Source: Gammaproteobacteria bacterium (lineage in GTDB: Bacteria; Pseudomonadota; Gammaproteobacteria; Steroidobacterales; Steroidobacteraceae). From it: a DNA stretch of 64,000 bases. Of the stretch, positions 56,735-64,000 are shown one piece after another. How positions within the stretch are numbered: position 1 is the first letter of the stretch; each line of letters begins with the position of its first letter. The translations under genes were made by a program, and so were the position numbers. The notes under the pieces were generated by a model. That model did not search any database, was not told where the DNA came from, and saw only the letters and a program-made list of their open reading frames with translations. The DNA lies in contig JAQGOG010000178.1 in the NCBI GenBank assembly GCA_028293765.1, positions 62,001-126,000 of the forward strand, given 5' to 3'.

Positions 56735-56761
56735 TCAAGTCCGAGCGCAGCGCACCGATAC
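56735..56761 (+). promoter_or_regulatory. sigma-28 (FliA) promoter for fliC
   Basis: TCAA-N15-ACCGATAC. It lies 97 bases before the fliC ATG, giving a leader of roughly 85-90 bases that contains a strong GAGGAG. No other promoter is apparent in 56701-56858. Confidence 0.8.
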
Positions 56762-56858
56762 ACGGGGCATAGAGGCGGGTGCAACCGACAAGCGCCGCCT
56801 GGAAAGAATCCAAGGTCCGCGACAGACCGCGGCCCTTTAAACTTGAGGAGTTCTCGTT

Positions 56859-58292
56859 ATGTCACTGGTCATCAATACAAACGTCATGTCGCTGGACGCT
56901 CAGAAGAATCTGACGAAATCCGGCAATGCCCTCGCCACCTCCCTGCAGCGCCTGTCTTCGGGCATGCGGATCAACAGCGCGAAGGACGACGCCGCCGGCC
57001 TCGCCATCGCCGACCGCTTCACCTCGCAGATCAACGGACTCAACCAGGCCGCCGCCAACGCGAACGACGGTATCTCGCTCGCGCAGACCGGTGAAGGTGC
57101 CCTCCAGGAGGTCACGAATAACCTGCAGCGTATCCGTGAGCTGTCCGTGCAGTCACTCAACGCGACCAACAGCGCCAGCGACCGCCAGGCGCTCGACGCC
57201 GAAGTACAGCAGCTGAAGGCCGAAATCGACCGCGTCGCCCAGACCACGAACTTCAACGGCGTGAAACTCCTCGATGGCTCGTTCAGCAGCCAGACCTTCC
57301 AGGTCGGCGCGAACCAGGGTGAGACGATCAGCGTGTCGGCGATCAGCAGCGCACGCACGAGCGCCCTCGGTCAGTCGTACGGTGCGAGTCAGATTGGCAC
57401 GCAGCTGACGGCCGCCACAGGCATTACTGCTGCCGGCCAGTTCACGATCAACGCAACGGACGTATTCTCCGGCTCGACGATTGCTGGCAACGCCCGGGAC
57501 ATCGCGGCCGCAATCAATTCCAAGGGCATCACCGGAGTCACCGCCACGGCAGGCGCGACCACGGCCGCCGGCGCATACACCGCCACTGCCAGCATCACCG
57601 CCGGCACCGCGACCCTGACCATTAACGGGATCGCGATCGGCTTAAACCTGAGTGGCGTCGGTCCGACTGACGTTGCTAACACGCTGTCTGCCATCAACAA
57701 CAACAGCGCAGCCACGGGCGTAACCGCAACCAACAACGGTGGCGCTATCACCCTGACTGCCTCCGACGGCCGCAACATCACCACCGCTTTTGCCCTTGGC
57801 ACGGCCACCAACGCTGCACTCCAGGACGTCGGTCTCGGCACCGTCAATGCGACGTCTTACGGCTCTTACAGCCTGCAGTACACCGGCACGAGTCAGCTGG
57901 TAATCGCGGGCTCAGCTGCCGCGGGCGTCAAGGGACAGGCGAGCATTACGCTCGCTTCGCAGGCCACCGGCACGGCGATCTCCAACGTCGACGTCACGAA
58001 CGTGACGAACGCGAATGCTACGCTGACTTCTGTCGACGCGGCTCTGCGGCAGATCGACAGCAGTCGCGCCGCACTGGGTGCGTATCAGAACCGCTTCCAG
58101 TCGGCGATCAACAGCATTCAGACGACTTCGACCAACCTGACCGCCTCGCGAAGCCGCATTCAGGACACTGACTTCGCCGCCGAGACGGCCAATCTCACCA
58201 GAGCACAGATCCTCCAGCAGGCGGGTACGGCGATGATCGCGCAGGCCAACTCGGCCCCGCAGCAAGTCCTGTCACTGCTGAAGAACCTGTGA
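56859..58292 (+). CDS. fliC: FliC, flagellin
   Basis: Filament subunit. 477 aa; the only flagellin gene in the window. Conserved D0/D1 ends: [20 protein letters not shown] and [20 protein letters not shown] at the N-terminus, [20 protein letters not shown] and [12 protein letters not shown] at the C-terminus. The central part holds two flagellin-IN-type repeats ([40 protein letters not shown]) and is Ala/Thr-rich. [10 protein letters not shown] matches the TLR5-recognised stretch of gammaproteobacterial flagellins. Confidence 0.97.
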   Translation: MSLVINTNVMSLDAQKNLTKSGNALATSLQRLSSGMRINSAKDDAAGLAIADRFTSQINGLNQAAANANDGISLAQTGEGALQEVTNNLQRIRELSVQSLNATNSASDRQALDAEVQQLKAEIDRVAQTTNFNGVKLLDGSFSSQTFQVGANQGETISVSAISSARTSALGQSYGASQIGTQLTAATGITAAGQFTINATDVFSGSTIAGNARDIAAAINSKGITGVTATAGATTAAGAYTATASITAGTATLTINGIAIGLNLSGVGPTDVANTLSAINNNSAATGVTATNNGGAITLTASDGRNITTAFALGTATNAALQDVGLGTVNATSYGSYSLQYTGTSQLVIAGSAAAGVKGQASITLASQATGTAISNVDVTNVTNANATLTSVDAALRQIDSSRAALGAYQNRFQSAINSIQTTSTNLTASRSRIQDTDFAAETANLTRAQILQQAGTAMIAQANSAPQQVLSLLKNL

Positions 58293-58300
58293 GGCATTGA

Positions 58301-58663
58301 GTGGCCCAGTCCTGGGGCATTGCAAGGATCGAGCAAGCGGCGGCAGTGGCAGCACTGTCGCCGCCTGCCGTTGCCACTGCGCCGGGAAATGCCGCTGCGT
58401 CGGGCACGAAGCAGGTTCCACGGCAGGCGCCGGACACGGCGCCGACCGAGCTGCAGAAGATCATCGACACCGTAAACGCGAAATGGCTGAGTGCGGGCAA
58501 GTCATTGCGCCTGAGCGTCGACACCCCTTCCGGCCATTCGATCGTCGTAGTCCGGGACACCCAGACGGGGGCCGTCGTCCAACAGATCCCCAGCGAGGGA
58601 CTGCTCCGCATGGCGAGCACCCTCGGCACCGATTCGCACCTCCTGCTCGACCTCACCGCTTAA
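58301..58663 (+). CDS. flaG: FlaG-family protein
   Basis: 120 aa from GTG 58301 (GAGG upstream). An Ala/Pro-rich N-terminal half, then the FlaG domain: LRLSVDTPSGHSIVVVRDTQ and GAVVQQIPSEGLLRMASTLG. FlaG influences filament length in other polarly flagellated bacteria; exact role unknown. Lies between fliC and fliD as in Pseudomonas. Confidence 0.9.
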   Translation: MAQSWGIARIEQAAAVAALSPPAVATAPGNAAASGTKQVPRQAPDTAPTELQKIIDTVNAKWLSAGKSLRLSVDTPSGHSIVVVRDTQTGAVVQQIPSEGLLRMASTLGTDSHLLLDLTA

Positions 58664-58672
58664 GGACTTCTC

Positions 58673-60115
58673 ATGGCCACCATCGCCGATTCCACCGCGA
58701 GTTCGCTGTCTTCCAGCATCCTGTCCTCGCTGGGCTCGCTTTCCGGCACGAACTCGACCATCGGCGCGAACCTAAACGTGAGTGCCCTGGTCACCAGCCT
58801 CGTGGCCGCGGACCGGCGGGCGCCGCAGACCCAGCTCACGAATCAGACCAACAAAACCGACTCCGAGATATCCGCGGTCGGCGCGCTCATGGGCGCCCTG
58901 GGAACGTTCCAGACCGCCCTGCAGAAACTCGCCAACCCCACTTCGTTCAATGCCAATGCGACGACTTCCTCAAACAAGGACATAGTGACCGCGACCGTCG
59001 ACAGCACAGCCGGAACCGGCACCTACGGCGTGCAGGTCCTGGCGCTCGCACAGGCCCAGCAGCTCACTTCCGGCGCGATCGTTGGCGGCTCGAGCGCGGC
59101 GGTGGGCACGGGAACGCTGACGATCGGCCAGGGCACGAACAGCTTCAACGTCACCATCGATTCGACGAACAACACGCTGGCCGGCATGGCCGCCGCCATC
59201 AACTCTGCAACGGGCAATACCGGCATCCAGGCGACGGTCCTCACGGAGCAGAACGGCTCGCACCTCGTGCTGACCGCGTCCCAGACTGGCGCTGCAAGCG
59301 CTTTCACCGTGACGGCTTCCGGCGGTAACGGCGGGCTCGCACAGCTGAACTACAACGCGACCACCAAGAACCTCACCCAACAACAGGCGGCACAGGATTC
59401 GCACATCAAGATCGCCGGCTTCGACCACTACAATGCGACGAACAGCGTAAACGACGCGGTCACGGGGGTGACTCTCAACCTGCAATCCGCCGTACCTGGC
59501 ACGACCGTTACCGTCTCGGTGGCGGCCGATTCGTCCGGCACCGCGAGTCTGGTGAGTTCGTTCGTGTCGGCCTATAACCAGCTGCAGTCGACGGTTTCGG
59601 CTCTCGACAGCTACGATCCGACCACCAAGAGCGCCGGGTTGATGCTCGGAGATGCGACTCTGGCCAACATCGAGAGCCAGCTGCGGTTTGACTTGAGCAG
59701 CACGGTGAGCACGGCGTCCGGTACGTACAACTCACTCTCGAGCCTCGGCGTTACCAAGCAGGCAGACGGCAAGCTTGCGGTGGACACGACGAAGCTCAAC
59801 GCGGCGATGGCCGCGAACCCGGATGCTGTTGCGCAGGTCTTCGCTTCCGGCGACGGGGTGGCCACGAGATTGAACAGCGACATCGTGACACAGCTGCAGA
59901 GCGGCGGTCCGTTGGCCTCCCGCAGTCAGCAGCTGCAGCAGACTCTGAGCGATATCAAGACGCGGACGACGAACCTCGACGAGCGTATGGCGGCTGTCCA
60001 GCAGACTTACACCGCGCAGTTCACTGCACTCGAGACCCTGCTCGCCAAGATGCAGACCACCTCGAGCTACCTCACCCAGCAGTTCAATGCCCTTCTGAAG
60101 ACGAGCGGCAACTAG
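58673..60115 (+). CDS. fliD: FliD, filament cap protein
   Basis: Caps the filament and folds in incoming flagellin. 480 aa. N-terminal NVSALVTSLVAADRRAPQTQ, a flagellin-IN-type repeat in the middle (FNVTIDSTNNTLAGMAAAIN), FliD C-domain with ADGKLAVDTTKLNAAMAANP, and final SSYLTQQFNALLKTSGN. AAGGA precedes the ATG. fliS, normally next, is missing here; purL converges from the other strand 30 bases away. Confidence 0.95.
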   Translation: MATIADSTASSLSSSILSSLGSLSGTNSTIGANLNVSALVTSLVAADRRAPQTQLTNQTNKTDSEISAVGALMGALGTFQTALQKLANPTSFNANATTSSNKDIVTATVDSTAGTGTYGVQVLALAQAQQLTSGAIVGGSSAAVGTGTLTIGQGTNSFNVTIDSTNNTLAGMAAAINSATGNTGIQATVLTEQNGSHLVLTASQTGAASAFTVTASGGNGGLAQLNYNATTKNLTQQQAAQDSHIKIAGFDHYNATNSVNDAVTGVTLNLQSAVPGTTVTVSVAADSSGTASLVSSFVSAYNQLQSTVSALDSYDPTTKSAGLMLGDATLANIESQLRFDLSSTVSTASGTYNSLSSLGVTKQADGKLAVDTTKLNAAMAANPDAVAQVFASGDGVATRLNSDIVTQLQSGGPLASRSQQLQQTLSDIKTRTTNLDERMAAVQQTYTAQFTALETLLAKMQTTSSYLTQQFNALLKTSGN

Positions 60116-60145
60116 TCGGCACGCCGGCGGGGCGCCTGTTCGCCG

Positions 60146-63100
60146 CTAGCCCACGAATCTGCGCGCGTTCCGGAACAGGCGTGTCCAGCCGCTGTACTCG
60201 CCGACATCGCGCGGGTGCCAGGAGTTCTGCAGGTAGCGGGATGAGCGTTCGGGATGAGGCATCGTGATCGTCACACGACCGTCCGCGTTCGCCAGCGCCG
60301 CTATTCCGAATGGCGAGCCGCTCGGATTAAACGGGTACTTCGTCGCGACACTACGGTCGTTATTCACGTAACGAAAGCCTACGAGGCCACTGTTCGCGCA
60401 CGCCTCGGCCGCGGCGGCTGAAGCGAACTCAGCATGTCCTTCGCCGTGCGCCACGGCTATGGGTAGCACCGAGCCCGCCATCCCGTCCAGCACAACCGAT
60501 GGCGAGCGCAGGATTTCCACGAGGGCAAAACGCGACTCGTACTGCTCGCTGCGATTACGAACGAATCGCGGCCAATGTTCGGTGCCGGGAATGATGCTCT
60601 TGAGAGCCGCGAACATCTGGCAGCCGTTGCAGATACCGAGGGCGAAGCTGTCGGAGCGTGCGAAGAAGCGCTGGAACTCGTCCCGCACCGCTTCGTGAAA
60701 CAGAATCGACTTAGCCCAACCCTCGCCTGCGCCTAACACATCGCCGTAGGAGAATCCGCCGCACGCCACGAGCCCCTTGAACTCCTGCAGCGAGCGGCGC
60801 CCCGAGAGCAAGTCCGTCATGTGAACGTCGTGCGGCGTGAAGCCTGCGCGATCGAAGATCGCGGCGGTCTCGGTGTTACTGTTTACCCCCTCCTCTCGAA
60901 GAATCGCGACGGCCGGCCGCACACCTCGCGCGATGTACGGCGCGGCGATGTCATCCTCGGAGTCGAAGCTCAGCGCGACACTCAGACCCGGATCATCCGC
61001 CGCCGTCTGCGCGGCGAACTCTTCATCCGCGCACTGCGGGTCGTCACGTAACCGACGCATGCGCCAGGAAGTCTCCGACCAGGCGCTCCGCAGGTCGACC
61101 CACGACTCGTTGAACTCCACACTGCCGATCTTCATCTGCACGCGCAGATCGCTGGTCGGTGCGCCGAGATAGAGCGCGGCCTTGCCCAGGCCATACTTCG
61201 CCAGCACTTCCTCGAACCGAGGCTCGTCGTCCGCCATGATCTGCACGACGACACCCAGCTCTTCCGAGAACAGCTGCGCCAGAGCCGGCCCGGCCGCGGC
61301 AGGCAACGCGATGTTCAGACCGCAGTGGCCTGCAAACGCCATTTCGAGCAGCGTGGTGAACAAGCCGCCGTCCGAGCGGTCGTGATAGGCAAGAATCAGA
61401 TTTGCCGCGCGCAACTCCGACAGGACGGCAGCGAAGTTCAACAGCCGCTGCGGATCATCGAGATCGGCGGGCGTGTCTCCGAGCTCACCGTAAACCTGCG
61501 CCAGGGCGGAGCCGCCCAGTCGATTTCGACCCTCCCCAAGGTCGATGAGCCAGAGGGAGGTGGGACGCTCGTCCATCTGCAGTGCGGGCGTCAGCGTACG
61601 CCGCACATCCTTCACGGGCGCGAAAGCCGAAATAATGAGCGACACCGGAGCGACGACGCTCTTGCTCAAACCCCCGTCGCGCCACGAGGTCTTCATCGAC
61701 AGCGAGTCCTTGCCGACGGGGATAGCGATGCCGAGCGCGGGGCACAGCTCCCTCCCGACCGCCCGAACCGTTTCATACAGCGCAGCGTCTTCGCCCGGCT
61801 CGCCACAGGCTGCCATCCAGTTCGCCGAGAGGCGAATCTGCGACAGCGACTCGATGTCGGCCGCAAGAATGTTGGTGATAGCTTCCCCCACCGCAAGACG
61901 TCCCGAGGCAGGCGCGTGTATGACGGCGACGGGCGTGCGCTCGCCCATGGCCATCGCCTCGCCGGCATGGCCTTGATGATCGGCCACGGTCACGGCGACG
62001 TCGCTTACCGGCACCTGCCACGGGCCGACCAACTGATCGCGACTGATGAGGCCGCCGACGGTACGATCGCCGATTGTGATCAGAAAGGTCTTGTCAGCCA
62101 CGGCCGGAAGCCGCAGGACCCGATAAGCGGCGTCGCGCAAATCGATCTTGCCGATATCAAAAGGCCGGCGGCGCGGCTCGACGGTGCGCACGTCGCGAGT
62201 CATTCGCGGTGCTTTTCCGAGCAGCACTTCGATGGGCATGTTCACCGGATCATTGTGGAACAGCGGGTCGTGCACGACGAGCACGCCGGTATCGTCGATG
62301 TCGCCGATCACCGCAAAGGGACAACGCTCGCGCTCCGCAATGGCGGCAAAGACCTCGAGCCCCGACGCCTCGAGGCAGAGCACGTAGCGCTCTTGCGCCT
62401 CGTTACACCACAACTCCATGGGCGACATTCCGGGTTCCGCAGTCGGAATCAAGCGTAGATCGACACGCGCGCCGCGGTTGCTGTGAGCCACCGCTTCCGG
62501 CACCGCATTCGACAGGCCGCCGGCGCCCACGTCGTGAATGAGTGCGATCGGATTCTGCTCGCCCATGGACCAGCAGCTGTCGATTACTTCCTGCGCGCGT
62601 CGCTGGATCTCGGCGTTGCCCCGCTGCACTGAGGCGAAATCGAGATCCGCGCTCGAGGTACCACTGCCCACGGACGACGCCGCGCCTCCACCGAGGCCAA
62701 TCAGCATGGCGGGTCCGCCGAGCACGATGAGTTTCGCGCCCACCGGCACGTCGCTTTTCTCGACGTGCCCGCGTCGCACATTGCCGAGGCCGCCGGCGAT
62801 CATGATCGGCTTGTGATAGCCCCGAACGCGCTCCGGTGCATCGCCCGGCGTATGTTGCTCGAAGGTCCGGAAGTAACCGCAGATGGCCGGCCGGCCAAAC
62901 TCGTTGTTGAACGAAGCAGCGCCGATCGGCCCGTCGATCATGATGTCGAGCGCGGCAGCGATCCGCGCGGGCCGGCCGAATTCGCGCTCCCAGGGGCGCT
63001 CATACCCGGGAATGCGCAGATGGGACACCGAGAAACCCGTCAGGCCTGCTTTGGGGCGCGCGCCCCGGCCCGTTGCGCCCTCATCGCGGATCTCACCGCC

Positions 63101-64000
63101 CGAGCCCGTGGCCGCGCCGGGAAAGGGCGAGATGGCCGTCGGGTGATTGTGCGTCTCGACCTTCATGAGAATGTCGATCGGCTCGACGGTTCCGCCGTAG
63201 ACGTGCGAATGAGGATCGGGAAAGTAACGAGTGCCGACGCTGCCTTCGATCACTGCCGCGTTGTCACGATACGCGGAGAGGACGCCACGCGGGTTGCGCG
63301 CGTGCGTGTAGCGGATCATCGCGAACAGCGACTCATCGCGCTCCCGGCCATCGATGATCCAGTTGGCGTTGAAAATCTTGTGGCGGCAGTGTTCGGAGTT
63401 CGCTTGCGCGAACATCATGAGCTCAACATCGGAAGGCTCGCGGCCGAGGCGCCGGAAGCTGGTGAACAGATACTCGATCTCATCTGGTGAAAGCGCGAGC
63501 CCCAAAGCACGGTTCGCCTCCTCGAGCGCAACGAGCCCGCTCGCGACCGATATCCGCGCGAGCGGTTTGGGGCGGGCGTGGCCGAACAAACGCTCCGCGT
63601 CCTGCGGATCAAACAGCACCATCTCGGTCATCCGATCGGACAACACCGGCGCAAGTGCCGCAAGCCGGTCACGCCCCAGGGGCGTGGAGGCCATTATGGT
63701 GTAGGCGATGCCGCGCTCGATGCGCAGCACCGGGTCGAGCCCGCAGACCCGTGCGATGTCGGTCGCCTTGCTCGACCAGGGGGAGATCGTGCCCTCGCGC
63801 GGTACGACCAGAAGCAGCTCCGCTCCACCGTCGTCCGCTGCTTGCTCGATCCGCGGCCCGTACTCAAGCAGGCGCTCGAGGACCTCGCGCTCCGCAGTGC
63901 TGAGCGGACGCGCGACATCGACGAAGTGCACGAAGCGCGTAGCGAGCGCCGTAACATGCGGCTCGAGCGCGGTGAGACGATCGAGGAGTTTCGCGATTCG
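60146..64000 (-). CDS. purL: PurL, phosphoribosylformylglycinamidine synthase (5' end outside window)
   Basis: Fourth step of de novo purine synthesis: FGAR + glutamine + ATP to FGAM. Large single-chain form; 1284 residues are visible against ~1295 in E. coli, so only a short N-terminal part is missing. The frame stays open through base 64000 (upstream residues [20 protein letters not shown]). Synthase motifs include [18 protein letters not shown] and [20 protein letters not shown]. The C-terminal glutaminase has nucleophile Cys in LGICNGCQM and a late [14 protein letters not shown] at 63931 is internal. Housekeeping gene marking the right border of the flagellar cluster. Confidence 0.97.
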   Translation of the reverse strand, partial: RIAKLLDRLTALEPHVTALATRFVHFVDVARPLSTAEREVLERLLEYGPRIEQAADDGGAELLLVVPREGTISPWSSKATDIARVCGLDPVLRIERGIAYTIMASTPLGRDRLAALAPVLSDRMTEMVLFDPQDAERLFGHARPKPLARISVASGLVALEEANRALGLALSPDEIEYLFTSFRRLGREPSDVELMMFAQANSEHCRHKIFNANWIIDGRERDESLFAMIRYTHARNPRGVLSAYRDNAAVIEGSVGTRYFPDPHSHVYGGTVEPIDILMKVETHNHPTAISPFPGAATGSGGEIRDEGATGRGARPKAGLTGFSVSHLRIPGYERPWEREFGRPARIAAALDIMIDGPIGAASFNNEFGRPAICGYFRTFEQHTPGDAPERVRGYHKPIMIAGGLGNVRRGHVEKSDVPVGAKLIVLGGPAMLIGLGGGAASSVGSGTSSADLDFASVQRGNAEIQRRAQEVIDSCWSMGEQNPIALIHDVGAGGLSNAVPEAVAHSNRGARVDLRLIPTAEPGMSPMELWCNEAQERYVLCLEASGLEVFAAIAERERCPFAVIGDIDDTGVLVVHDPLFHNDPVNMPIEVLLGKAPRMTRDVRTVEPRRRPFDIGKIDLRDAAYRVLRLPAVADKTFLITIGDRTVGGLISRDQLVGPWQVPVSDVAVTVADHQGHAGEAMAMGERTPVAVIHAPASGRLAVGEAITNILAADIESLSQIRLSANWMAACGEPGEDAALYETVRAVGRELCPALGIAIPVGKDSLSMKTSWRDGGLSKSVVAPVSLIISAFAPVKDVRRTLTPALQMDERPTSLWLIDLGEGRNRLGGSALAQVYGELGDTPADLDDPQRLLNFAAVLSELRAANLILAYHDRSDGGLFTTLLEMAFAGHCGLNIALPAAAGPALAQLFSEELGVVVQIMADDEPRFEEVLAKYGLGKAALYLGAPTSDLRVQMKIGSVEFNESWVDLRSAWSETSWRMRRLRDDPQCADEEFAAQTAADDPGLSVALSFDSEDDIAAPYIARGVRPAVAILREEGVNSNTETAAIFDRAGFTPHDVHMTDLLSGRRSLQEFKGLVACGGFSYGDVLGAGEGWAKSILFHEAVRDEFQRFFARSDSFALGICNGCQMFAALKSIIPGTEHWPRFVRNRSEQYESRFALVEILRSPSVVLDGMAGSVLPIAVAHGEGHAEFASAAAAEACANSGLVGFRYVNNDRSVATKYPFNPSGSPFGIAALANADGRVTITMPHPERSSRYLQNSWHPRDVGEYSGWTRLFRNARRFVG

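Noticed and set aside
60116-60145. Possible terminator between fliD and purL
   Set aside because: Only a 5-bp CGGCG/CGCCG stem and no T-run on either strand; the 30-base gap is too weak to call.

Overview
The window is a GC-rich chromosomal segment from a gammaproteobacterium with polar-type flagella. Gene order is closest to Pseudomonas and Xanthomonas: fleQ-fleR-fliEFGHIJ, flhA-flhF-flhG-fliA-cheYZ, motC-motD and flgBCDEFGHIJKL. FlhF, FlhG and FleQ-type regulators, MotC/MotD stators and a single flagellin all fit this. No lineage was confirmed by search; Xanthomonadales or Steroidobacterales relatives are my inference.

Layout. (1) 1-4222: end of ettA (ABC-F ribosomal ATPase), mprF (lysyl-phosphatidylglycerol synthase/flippase) and a DUF4145 protein. 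(2) 4261-8402: a sigma-28-type promoter, fliS, a non-canonical PilZ protein, and two sigma-54 activators (FleQ- and FleR-like, both without receiver domains), then fliE. (3) 8509-14946: fliF-G-H-I-J-K, the MS ring, rotor, export ATPase complex and hook-length ruler. (4) 15070-25673: a sigma-54 promoter, then fliL-M-N-O-P-Q-R-flhB-flhA-flhF-flhG-fliA, mostly overlapping or closely spaced. (5) 25834-29444: cheY-cheZ-motC-motD and a DUF2802 gene. (6) 29495-42464: a sigma-28-type promoter, STAS-cheA-cheW, two tandem chemoreceptors, a second cheY, a small periplasmic protein, a possible CheZ-like protein, cheR-cheD-cheB. (7) 42485-44353: a sigma-28-type promoter and two tandem HDOD genes. (8) A bidirectional terminator, then minus-strand flgA-flgM-flgN. 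(9) 46296-60115: a divergent sigma-54 promoter, flgB-L, and sigma-28-driven fliC-flaG-fliD. (10) purL on the minus strand, running off the right edge.

The genes encode almost a whole flagellum plus one chemotaxis pathway. The FleQ/FleR proteins with RpoN (not in the window) would fire four GG-N10-GC promoters (fleR/fliE, fliL, flgB, flgA). FliA, held by FlgM until hook completion, would fire five promoters with a shared T(A/C)AA-N15/16-(G/A)CCG(A/C)TAC form (fliS, STAS-cheA, HDOD pair, flgM-flgN, fliC). Not found: fleS, fliT, parC, parP, cheV and rpoN.

Points of most interest: an apparent rearrangement that puts fliS 52 kb from fliC-flaG-fliD; an uncharacterised protein beside cheR with a CheZ-like DxxxQ motif; HDOD genes that look FliA-controlled; and a related domain present in both FlgK and FlgL. 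No tRNA, rRNA, insertion sequence or CRISPR array was seen. All promoter calls are by eye.
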